10,367 bases of DNA from Methanocorpusculum sp. (lineage in GTDB: Archaea; Halobacteriota; Methanomicrobia; Methanomicrobiales; Methanocorpusculaceae): positions 1 to 10,367 of the forward strand of contig DALTWR010000010.1 of assembly GCA_029986975.1 (NCBI GenBank), in the 5' to 3' direction. Below are positions 1 through 5,993 of the stretch, piece by piece (positions within the stretch are counted from its first letter, which is position 1; each line of letters starts with the position of its first letter). A program made the translations under genes and the position numbers. Below the pieces are notes generated by a model. The model worked only from the letters and a program-made list of their open reading frames with translations, was not told the DNA's origin and did no database searches.

Positions 1-1541
1 GTTCTCGTGTGTGCTCCGCGGGATTCTCTCCTAAGAAGTGCGCCGTTTACTACAAGTGCTGCAACGGTCAGCATGTTTTTCACCGTAAACGCTGCTGCAG
101 CTTCTGTGACCGATGTTATCTTCAGCTTCGCAGATGTAAGCCGTTTAATCTCACGCTCCGCAACTCTGAGGTCGAGTTCATTGCGGTAAATGCCGACATT
201 TTTCCACATCAGATTCTGCAGCTCTTTCTTTACGGATGCGGGAGATACTGTGCCGGAATAAAGAGACTCAATCTCTTTTTCCGTGCGAAGGAGTGCCTCT
301 TCTGCGGCTGATGCGGCATCAGCTGCACAAAGACCTGTGTATTTTCCTGCAGACTCTCCCGCTCGTTTTCCAAAGACCTGTGTGTCGGCTAAAGCATTTC
401 CGCCCAGTCTGTTTCCGCCGTGCACACCTCCTGAGACTTCCCCTGCGGCAAAAAGACCTGCGACGCTGGATTTTCCTTCAGGAGAGATAGCAACCCCGCC
501 CATGAAGTGATGAGCTGTGGGGGCTACTTCCATCGCCTCTTTTCTGATGTCAATACCTGATTTCAAAAACTGCGAAAGCATCAGAGGAAGGCGGGACTCG
601 ATAACATCGGATGGAAGATGCGACACATCAAGGAAAACACCGCCGGACGGCGTGCCGCGCCCCTCGGAAATTTCCGTTGAGATGGAACGCGATACTACAT
701 CTCGCGTAGAAAGCTCCATCCGCTCTGCATCATAGTTTACCATAAACCGCTCGCCTGCTGCGTTGAGAAGGATGCCGCCTTCTCCTCTGACCGCTTCAGT
801 GATAAGACGCCCGCGTGAGTCTGCGGGTTTTACTGCGCCGGTCGGATGGAACTGCACCTCTTCCATGTCGATGAGTTTAGCTCCTGCTCTGTAAGCTAAA
901 GCATAGCCGTCACCGGTTCCGGCTGTTGAGTTGGTGGTAACCGGATAAAGCTGCCCGGCGCCCCCCGTTGCAAGAACAACTGCGTCTGCGGTTATCGCTG
1001 ACAGGTTTCCTGCAGAATCGATGACTACCGCACCGCAGACCGCACCCCCTGATGTAATCAGGGAAAGAACCGTTGTTTCGTCACGGATTTCCACATCAGA
1101 CCCGCGCAGTTTTTCTAAGAGTGTCATGACAATCTCATGCCCGGTGTGGTCTCCCGCGTAGCAGGTTCTGGCAAACTTCTGTCCGCCAAAGGGGCGCTGG
1201 GCAAGAGCGTCATTTTCCGTCAGTTCAAAGCAGGCGCCCCACTCCATTAATTCATTGATGCGTGCCGGTGCGTCTGCAGTCAGGGCTTCTGCAAGCGCTC
1301 TGTCATTTAGGTAAGCGCCGCCTTTTACGGTGTCTTCAAAGTGTGCTTTGCATGAATCCGCAGGATTAACTGCCGCATTAATCCCTCCTTCAGCCATAAC
1401 TGTACAGCCGCCTTTTCCGGTGATGGTCTTGGATACAATACAGACAGAGCCGTACTTTACGGCTTCAAGTGCGGCACGAATACCCGCACCGCCTGAGCCG
1501 ATAACTAAAACATGAGATCTGCTGACGGGAAGTCTGTTCAT
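1..1541 (-). CDS. tfrA: Thiol:fumarate reductase subunit A / SdhA-FrdA-type flavoprotein (partial, C-terminus off the left edge)
   Basis: Reading leftwards from ATG at 1541 gives 513 uninterrupted residues that run off position 1. The family is clear: an FAD-binding GSGGAG loop (residues 15-20), MAEGGI (49-54), FGGQ and RTCYAGDHTGH (118-135), FHPTG (231-235), VRGEGG (251-256), PTAHHFMGG (341-349) and GGNRLGGNAL (375-384). The substrate-binding and catalytic His and Arg residues of fumarate reductases/succinate dehydrogenases are therefore present. In methanogens such proteins reduce fumarate to succinate with CoM-SH and CoB-SH at the end of the incomplete reductive TCA branch, together with an iron-sulfur TfrB subunit, which is not seen here. 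Cys46 stands where covalent SdhA/FrdA enzymes have the FAD-linking His. The FGGQ/TCYAGD segment argues against L-aspartate oxidase (NadB), the main alternative. The start overlaps the hmgA stop as ATGA. A family length near 550 suggests about 30-40 residues are missing. Confidence 0.85.
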   Translation of the reverse strand, partial: MNRLPVSRSHVLVIGSGGAGIRAALEAVKYGSVCIVSKTITGKGGCTVMAEGGINAAVNPADSCKAHFEDTVKGGAYLNDRALAEALTADAPARINELMEWGACFELTENDALAQRPFGGQKFARTCYAGDHTGHEIVMTLLEKLRGSDVEIRDETTVLSLITSGGAVCGAVVIDSAGNLSAITADAVVLATGGAGQLYPVTTNSTAGTGDGYALAYRAGAKLIDMEEVQFHPTGAVKPADSRGRLITEAVRGEGGILLNAAGERFMVNYDAERMELSTRDVVSRSISTEISEGRGTPSGGVFLDVSHLPSDVIESRLPLMLSQFLKSGIDIRKEAMEVAPTAHHFMGGVAISPEGKSSVAGLFAAGEVSGGVHGGNRLGGNALADTQVFGKRAGESAGKYTGLCAADAASAAEEALLRTEKEIESLYSGTVSPASVKKELQNLMWKNVGIYRNELDLRVAEREIKRLTSAKLKITSVTEAAAAFTVKNMLTVAALVVNGALLRRESRGAHTR

Positions 1542-2743
1542 GCGTGTCCCCGTGCAAGTTTTTTGTGCGAAGACGCAAGAGTTCCTGCAGCGAGTGCGGA
1601 GATAAGAGAAATTTCTCCTGCAAGAACAGCAGAGGCCGCAATCTCTGCAAACTTTTTCGCATCAGAGTCTAACCCTTTGTCACATTTGAGAAGAGATATT
1701 GCCTCATGCTGACAGGGAAGAACGGTTCCTCCGCCTAAAACACCTATCTGCAGTGCGGGAATGGTCACTGACACATACACGCCGCCATCGCGGAGTTCTG
1801 CAGTTGTCATGCAGCTGCTTCCCTCAACGACATGTGCCGGGTCCTGACCTGTGGCGATGAACAGAGCTGCAATCACATTTGCCGCATGGGCGTTGAATCC
1901 AAGCGATGCAGCACGCGCTGACCCTTCCATATTTTTCCTGAGATTTACCTCGAAGAAGGAATGTGCATCTGTTTTCAGAATTGTATTCAGGATTTCATCA
2001 GTGAGGAAAACCCCTGCTGAAACCGTTTTACCCCGCCCCTCAATCAGATTTACTGCTGCCGGTTTTTTGTCGCAGCAGAGGTTTCCGGAAGATGCAACCG
2101 GGCGCAGACCGGTGTGTTCTGCAATGACTTTTTCAGCGGCGGCTGATGCAATAGTTGCCATATTCATACCCATGGATAGTCCGGTGTTGTAAACCATGCG
2201 GACATATACGCTGCATCCGGCAGTAAATACTGATATGCGGATAAGTTTTCCATGCGACGTTGTAGCTTCTGCTGCCTCTTTTATCAGAGGGAAATTATCT
2301 TCAATCCATCTTGCAGCTTCTGCCGCATGAGAAATACTCTCTGCTGCAAAAACCGGTGCGCGCGTCATGCCGTCAGAAAAAACCCGCGCCTCAGCGCCGC
2401 CTGCAGCAGAAACAGCGCGGCATCCGCGGTTTATTGAGGCAATAAGAGCGCCCTCTGTTGTAGCAAGCGGGATGTAAAACGACCCTTCGGCATATTCTCC
2501 TCTGACAGACAGAGGTCCTGCAGCGCCTACGGGAATCTGGATGCAGCCAATCATATTTTCAATATTGTGTTTTACTGCATAATCTTCCGGGATTGTGTAG
2601 TTTCCAATGGATTTAAGTTCAGAATCTGTTTCTTTTTCGATATATTCGCGCCGGAGCGAAACGGCTTCTGCAGCTGGCATTTCCTGCTCTAACGCATAGA
2701 GTTTCAGTGTGCCCGAACGAATTTTTTCTATTGGAGTCTCCAT
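1538..2743 (-). CDS. hmgA: Class I 3-hydroxy-3-methylglutaryl-CoA reductase
   Basis: Reduces HMG-CoA to mevalonate with two NADPH, feeding isoprenoid ether lipid synthesis in the archaeal cytosol. From ATG at 2743 it is 401 aa, normal for soluble archaeal enzymes; there is no membrane anchor. Conserved segments in order are ENMIG (62-66), ATTEGAL with catalytic Glu97 (94-100), SGNLCCDKKPAA with catalytic Lys226, IEGRGK (234-239), FNAHAAN (283-289), GQD with catalytic Asp301 (299-301), GGGT (337-340) and SSHKK with the C-terminal catalytic His393. These match the Glu/Lys/Asp/His set of class I enzymes. The cofactor loop usually written DAMGMNM reads LSMGMNM (189-195). An in-frame ATG at 2809 would add 22 residues unlike the family and would lie in a palindrome, so 2743 is preferred. 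It shares a divergent control region with thiM and its stop overlaps the tfrA-like start, suggesting cotranscription. Confidence 0.94.
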   Translation of the reverse strand: METPIEKIRSGTLKLYALEQEMPAAEAVSLRREYIEKETDSELKSIGNYTIPEDYAVKHNIENMIGCIQIPVGAAGPLSVRGEYAEGSFYIPLATTEGALIASINRGCRAVSAAGGAEARVFSDGMTRAPVFAAESISHAAEAARWIEDNFPLIKEAAEATTSHGKLIRISVFTAGCSVYVRMVYNTGLSMGMNMATIASAAAEKVIAEHTGLRPVASSGNLCCDKKPAAVNLIEGRGKTVSAGVFLTDEILNTILKTDAHSFFEVNLRKNMEGSARAASLGFNAHAANVIAALFIATGQDPAHVVEGSSCMTTAELRDGGVYVSVTIPALQIGVLGGGTVLPCQHEAISLLKCDKGLDSDAKKFAEIAASAVLAGEISLISALAAGTLASSHKKLARGHA

Positions 2744-2809
2744 ACCAAGACTATTTGCTTTTATAGTACTAAATAGCTTTTTTGTCAGAGGATGCATACA
2801 TGTATGCAT
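2744..2809. promoter_or_regulatory. Divergent hmgA/thiM control region
   Basis: This 66-bp gap separates the minus-strand hmgA start from the plus-strand thiM start. On the plus strand a TATA-like TTTTATA (about 2759-2765) lies 30 bp before the first thiM ATG (2792) and 48 bp before the preferred ATG (2810). On the minus strand an AT-rich CTATTTAG (about 2778-2771) lies about 30 bp before the hmgA ATG, and TATAAAAG (2765-2758) lies about 20 bp before it. These spacings fit archaeal promoters giving leaderless or short-leader transcripts. No Shine-Dalgarno sequence is correctly placed for hmgA. The right end is occupied by an 18-bp palindrome. The exact boxes are inferred by eye. Confidence 0.55.
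2792..2809. repeat. Perfect 18-bp palindrome at the thiM start, candidate operator
   Basis: The nine bases ATGCATACA are followed directly by their exact reverse complement TGTATGCAT, so both strands read identically. The next bases outward (2791 G, 2810 A) do not pair. It lies just downstream of the likely thiM transcription start, a common position for an archaeal repressor, and upstream of the hmgA promoter. Because it is self-complementary, both strands read ATG CAT ACA TGT ATG CAT, which artificially lengthens both flanking reading frames with the same peptide MHTCMH. Operator function is inference. Confidence 0.6.
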
Positions 2810-3601
2810 ATGGGAGATTTCTTCTCGGTTTTGAACGAAGTAAGGAAGAAGAATCCGCTCGTTCTCCAGATAACAAATGCCGTAACCATAAACGACTGCG
2901 CAAATGTAACCATCTGTGTCGGCGCGTCTCCGGTGATGTCAAACGACGCGGGTGATGCTGCTGAACTTGCAGGAAAAGCGGATGCGCTGCTGCTCAATAT
3001 TGGAACAGCTGACAATAAACAAATCGAAATTATGCGTTCTGCAGCTGATTCGGCGGCAGATAAAGGCGTTCCTATCATTTTCGACCCTGCAGGAGCAGGT
3101 GCGTCTGAATTCAGGAAACAAACCACATATAAGTTTATAAACGAATATTCGCTTGCAGTGATTAAGGGAAATGCCGGAGAGGTTAACACGCTTGCAGGAC
3201 TTAATTCTTCGATGAAAGGAGTTGATTCAGATGATATAGTGCAGACTGCAGCTGCAGCAGAGCTTTCTCAAAAGACAGGTGCTGTTATTGCTGTGAGCGG
3301 GGTTGCAGATATCGTAACCAACGGTGTTCGCGCTGCAGAAATATCTAACGGTCACCCGTTCATGGGAAAAATATCCGGCACCGGCTGCATGGCAGGAAGC
3401 TGCATGGCTGCATTTTCTGCGGCAGCGCTGCCATACGATGCAGCAGTTTCTGCGTTTTGTATGCTGGGTGCTGCAGGGGAGATTGCCGCGGCAAAAGCCG
3501 CAGGTCCGGGGACTTTTAAGCCCGCATTTTTTGATGCGGCGGCAAATCTGACTGCAGATGACTTCATTAAATATGCGAAAATAAAGGAGGTTGTGCTTTG
3601 A
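2810..3601 (+). CDS. thiM: Hydroxyethylthiazole kinase
   Basis: Phosphorylates 4-methyl-5-(2-hydroxyethyl)thiazole to the phosphate used by ThiE, a thiazole salvage step. With ATG at 2810 it is 263 aa, typical of the ribokinase-like ThiM family. Hallmarks are NPLVLQITNAVTINDCAN (15-32), VGASPVM (37-43), the FDPAGAGA phosphate/nucleotide segment (91-98), VIKGNAGE (117-124) and SGTGCMAG with catalytic Cys193 (189-196). In-frame ATGs at 2792 and 2804 would add six or two residues but fall inside the perfect palindrome. None of the three has a well-spaced Shine-Dalgarno, so the start is uncertain by up to 18 bases. Its TGA stop overlaps the thiE TTG start, so the two are almost certainly cotranscribed and translationally coupled. 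I saw no TPP riboswitch upstream: the leader can be only about 5-25 nt. Confidence 0.93.
   Translation: MGDFFSVLNEVRKKNPLVLQITNAVTINDCANVTICVGASPVMSNDAGDAAELAGKADALLLNIGTADNKQIEIMRSAADSAADKGVPIIFDPAGAGASEFRKQTTYKFINEYSLAVIKGNAGEVNTLAGLNSSMKGVDSDDIVQTAAAAELSQKTGAVIAVSGVADIVTNGVRAAEISNGHPFMGKISGTGCMAGSCMAAFSAAALPYDAAVSAFCMLGAAGEIAAAKAAGPGTFKPAFFDAAANLTADDFIKYAKIKEVVL
3584..3591 (+). promoter_or_regulatory. Strong Shine-Dalgarno that fixes the thiE TTG start
   Basis: AAGGAGGT lies within the last codons of thiM, six bases before TTG at 3598. This near-perfect anti-16S match supports TTG as the real thiE initiation codon; no in-frame ATG occurs upstream near the family N-terminus. Confidence 0.75.
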
Positions 3602-4227
3602 TTCGCGGACTGTATGTAGTAACTGATGAGATGCTTTCCCATGGAAAAAGCCACGCAGAAATAGCATCTGAAGCGGTTGCGGGCGGAGCGTCTATAATTC
3701 AGCTGCGGGATAAAACAGCATCTTCTCTGAAACTTTTTTCAGATGCGAAAAAAATTGCAGAAATCTGCCGCGGGAAGGCAATCTTCATCGTAAATGACCG
3801 GATAGATATTGCACTCGCGTCAGGTGCTGACGGCGTTCATCTGGGGCAGGATGACATTCCGGCTGATGCTGCACGAAAAATCTGCGGAGAAAATTTTCTC
3901 ATTGGTGTTTCTGTGGGTTCTCTTGCAGAAGCAGAAAAAGCAGCCGCTGACGGGGCTGACTACGTTGCAGTAAGTCCGGTGTACAGTACTGCATCCAAAG
4001 CGGATGCGGGTGCAGGGCATGGCCTTTCGCTCGTTTCTGAAATCCGAAAGGCATTTCCGGCGATGCCTTTGGTTGGAATCGGCGGACTGAACAGAGATAA
4101 TGCAGCAGAAGCAGTTGCAGCAGGGCTGGACTCTGTTGCAGTCATTTCAGCAGTTGTGAGTGCGGCAGACATTAAGTCAGCCGCAGAAGAACTTTCCAAA
4201 ATAATTTCGGAGGCAAAACATGACTAA
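3598..4227 (+). CDS. thiE: Thiamine phosphate synthase
   Basis: Joins HMP pyrophosphate and thiazole phosphate to thiamine phosphate, releasing pyrophosphate; a TIM-barrel enzyme. The 209-aa product has the usual length and motifs: GLYVVTD at the N-terminus (4-10), QLRDK for pyrophosphate binding (35-39), VND with the metal-binding Asp (65-67), GVHLGQDD (79-86), GVSVGS (103-108), VSPVYSTASK (125-134) and the phosphate loop GIGG (160-163). The start codon is TTG, sharing four bases with the thiM stop (TTGA) and served by a strong upstream Shine-Dalgarno. The 3' end overlaps trm5 by eight bases. ThiM directly upstream supplies its thiazole substrate; an HMP kinase (ThiD) must be encoded elsewhere. 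The protein is an autonomous ThiE type, not an archaeal ThiN fusion. Confidence 0.95.
   Translation: MIRGLYVVTDEMLSHGKSHAEIASEAVAGGASIIQLRDKTASSLKLFSDAKKIAEICRGKAIFIVNDRIDIALASGADGVHLGQDDIPADAARKICGENFLIGVSVGSLAEAEKAAADGADYVAVSPVYSTASKADAGAGHGLSLVSEIRKAFPAMPLVGIGGLNRDNAAEAVAAGLDSVAVISAVVSAADIKSAAEELSKIISEAKHD
4209..4213 (+). promoter_or_regulatory. Shine-Dalgarno for trm5 inside the thiE 3' end
   Basis: GGAGG lies six bases before ATG at 4220 and is part of the thiE coding sequence. It supports the eight-base gene overlap and translation from a shared transcript. Confidence 0.65.
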
Positions 4228-5158
4228 TGAAGAAAGTAATGAAACCGCTCGGCAGTGGGGAGTAAAAGTCCTGCTTTCTGAAGGGGAAACCATCCGCAGA
4301 AAACTTATTGCAGACGGCATCTATGACAAAACATTTCGTCCGCGTGCTGCTGATGGATATCTCTATCTTCCGGTTTCCGAACAGATTTCCGGCGCAGAAC
4401 TCTATGACTTTGCACGAAGTCCTGTGCGGGAAGACCTTGCACGCCATGAGCAGGTCGGAGGTCTTGTTATTCTGCAGGATGACGACGTTTCTGCCGCAGA
4501 AAAGATTCTGCAGAACCGTCCGAATGTGCATACGGTTTTGTATGCAACCTCTCCTGTCGAAGGAGAATTCCGCACCCGCAGTTTCAAGGTTCTTGCAGGC
4601 CGCAATACAACAGAGACGGTGTACACCGAGTATGGTCACCGAATGATTGTGGATTTGTCTGCCGCATATTTTTCAGCCCGTTTGTCTAACGAACGGAGGC
4701 GGCTGTTATCTCAGATGGCTGATGGTGAGCGGGTTCTTGATATGTTTGCAGGGGTAGGTCCCTTTGCAGTGACGCTCGGCGGTAAGTGCAGTTTAATGAT
4801 TGCAAACGATTTAAACCCGAATGCGGTTTATATCATGCAGAAAAACCTCAAAGCAAATAGAATTCAAAACGTTGTTCCCATGATTGGAGATGCACGAAAC
4901 ATCCCGGAGATGCTTCCAAACCTTACCTTTGACAGGATAATTATGAATCTGCCCTTTGCTGCGTATGAATTTCTGACAGCAGCTGCAAAACTTGCAGCGC
5001 CGAAGTGTACCATTCATCTCTACTCACTTGTTGAACGCGAAGGAGAACACACCGCAGATATTCTTCGTGCATTTCCAAATGCAGAGATTACGGAAAAATA
5101 TATCCGCTCGTATTCACCGACATCGTGGCATGCGGTGTATGATATTGTAATCGGGTAA
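4220..5158 (+). CDS. trm5: Trm5-type tRNA (guanine37-N1)-methyltransferase
   Basis: Transfers a methyl group from S-adenosylmethionine to N1 of G37, next to the anticodon, which guards against +1 frameshifting. The 312-aa protein begins with a Trm5 D1-like region (about 14-52, with EGETIRRKLI and GYLYLPV), then a middle domain and a class I Rossmann methyltransferase. Visible motifs are YFSARLSNER (150-159), the SAM-binding loop DMFAGVGPF (174-182), NDLNP (196-200), GDAR (223-226) and MNLP (242-245), the Trm5 equivalent of the NPP motif. The D1-like N-terminus suggests a full-length Trm5b-like enzyme. A wyosine-pathway relative (Taw2 or Trm5a) is possible but fits less well. It overlaps thiE by eight bases and has its own Shine-Dalgarno, so it is the last gene of a thiM-thiE-trm5 operon. 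The thiamine link is probably only shared expression. Confidence 0.88.
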   Translation: MTNEESNETARQWGVKVLLSEGETIRRKLIADGIYDKTFRPRAADGYLYLPVSEQISGAELYDFARSPVREDLARHEQVGGLVILQDDDVSAAEKILQNRPNVHTVLYATSPVEGEFRTRSFKVLAGRNTTETVYTEYGHRMIVDLSAAYFSARLSNERRRLLSQMADGERVLDMFAGVGPFAVTLGGKCSLMIANDLNPNAVYIMQKNLKANRIQNVVPMIGDARNIPEMLPNLTFDRIIMNLPFAAYEFLTAAAKLAAPKCTIHLYSLVEREGEHTADILRAFPNAEITEKYIRSYSPTSWHAVYDIVIG

Positions 5159-5199
5159 TACAAGAGAGATAGTATTTCGGGAAAGTTCGGAAAAATAGA
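5159..5199. terminator. Convergent gap between trm5 and birA; weak T-tract only
   Basis: This 41-bp gap separates the trm5 stop from the birA stop on the opposite strand. On the minus strand it has a run of five T (5195-5191), a modest archaeal-type U-tract shortly after birA. On the plus strand I see only short AT-rich patches and no convincing hairpin. Termination of both units in or near this gap is inferred. Confidence 0.3.
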
Positions 5200-5955
5200 T
5201 TATTTAATTCGGAGAGTAATCTCTCCTGCCACAAGTGTTTTTTCAAAACCATTTTCGCAGATGACAAGACCGCCGTTGTCATCAATTGCCACAGCCTCTG
5301 CTTCATGCAGAATGCCGCATTCTACGTAGTAAATCTCTTTACCCGCAACACATGAGCGCCTGCGGTATTCGGAAATAGCACCCTCGAAAAGAGATTCATC
5401 CATAAGATTTCGAATCAGAACTCCGATAAACGCATTTTTATCCACGGATGCATCAGTAAACACAGAGCCTGCAATATCGCGAAGTTCGTCCGGGAACTCT
5501 GCAGGATAGAGGTTTATTCCTATGCCGACTGCCGCAAGAGATGTTTGCGGGATATTTTCGCAAAGAATGCCGCAGACTTTTTTCCCGCGGAGAAATATAT
5601 CATTCACCCATTTGATTTTCGGCTGTTCGCCGGAAAACGCTTCGATGGTTTTACAGACAGCAACGCCGGCAAACGGCGTTATTCTCAGCAGAGTTTCAGG
5701 GGTTGTATGAAGAAGGATAGTAAGATATATTCCTGATTCTTTCGGCGAATAAAAGACTCTGCCCATTCTCCCGCGCCCTGCAGTCTGTGTCTCAGCAATA
5801 ACTGCTGTACCTTCCAATGCGCCTAAAAGTGCGTACTCCTTCGCATCAGAATTTGTGGATGCAGTCATCTCTTTAACGATAATTTCCCCTTTGAAATCAT
5901 CCGGAAGAAATTGCCGTATCTTTTCTGCAGAAATATGCTGCGGCGTCTGCTGCAT
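5200..5955 (-). CDS. birA: Biotin--[acetyl-CoA-carboxylase] ligase, catalytic domains only
   Basis: Activates biotin to biotinyl-5'-AMP and attaches it to a carrier-protein lysine; in methanogens the usual target is the pyruvate carboxylase biotin subunit. The 251-aa product has STNSDAK (33-39), the biotin/AMP loop GRGRMGR (60-66), SPKESGIYLT (70-79), KWVND (115-119), GKKVCGIL with the conserved Lys near 126 (124-131) and GIGIN (144-148). The C-terminal small domain ends in AGEITLR. The N-terminus has only about 23 residues before the ligase fold, too short for the winged helix of E. coli BirA, so this is an enzyme without the DNA-binding repressor domain. The ATG lies directly after a run of eight T belonging to the upstream terminator-like hairpin, and no Shine-Dalgarno precedes it. 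No clear TATA box was found; a weak AATTAAGT sits in the hairpin arm. Confidence 0.93.
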   Translation of the reverse strand: MQQTPQHISAEKIRQFLPDDFKGEIIVKEMTASTNSDAKEYALLGALEGTAVIAETQTAGRGRMGRVFYSPKESGIYLTILLHTTPETLLRITPFAGVAVCKTIEAFSGEQPKIKWVNDIFLRGKKVCGILCENIPQTSLAAVGIGINLYPAEFPDELRDIAGSVFTDASVDKNAFIGVLIRNLMDESLFEGAISEYRRRSCVAGKEIYYVECGILHEAEAVAIDDNGGLVICENGFEKTLVAGEITLRIK

Positions 5956-5993
5956 AAAAAAAAGAGGAATTAAGCCTTCTGGTACTTAATTCC
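5956..5993 (-). terminator. Intrinsic-terminator-like hairpin plus T8 between the repeat-helix gene and birA
   Basis: On the minus strand GGAATTAAG (5993-5985) is followed by a 10-base loop and then the exact complement CTTAATTCC (5974-5966), TC, and eight T (5963-5956). The stem is nine perfect base pairs. The upstream gene's TAA stop (5972-5970) lies in the right arm, and the birA ATG begins immediately after the T-run. In Archaea the T-tract is the main termination signal. Readthrough transcription could still express birA. Confidence 0.65.

Noticed and set aside
1..1541. L-aspartate oxidase (nadB) as identity of the left-edge flavoprotein
   Set aside because: FGGQ and RTCYAGDHTGH resemble the SdhA/FrdA/TfrA branch. 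The lack of the FAD-linking His is shared with NadB but does not outweigh this.
1851..2192. 113-codon plus-strand open frame inside hmgA, and similar antisense frames in the thi/trm5 genes (3227-3667, 4172-4639)
   Set aside because: All are fully covered by conserved enzymes on the other strand and carry no recognisable motif or translation signal.
2744..2809. N-terminal extensions starting MHTCMH on both hmgA and thiM
   Set aside because: The same peptide on both strands is a by-product of the self-complementary palindrome. The extended hmgA N-terminus does not resemble the family, so internal ATGs at 2743 and 2810 are preferred.
2744..2809. TPP riboswitch upstream of thiM
   Set aside because: The possible leader is about 5-25 nt, far too short for a thi-box aptamer, and no conserved thi-box sequence is visible.
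5159..5199. Strong terminator after trm5 on the plus strand
   Set aside because: No stem longer than four pairs and no T-run of useful length was found, so only a weak minus-strand T5 tract is reported.
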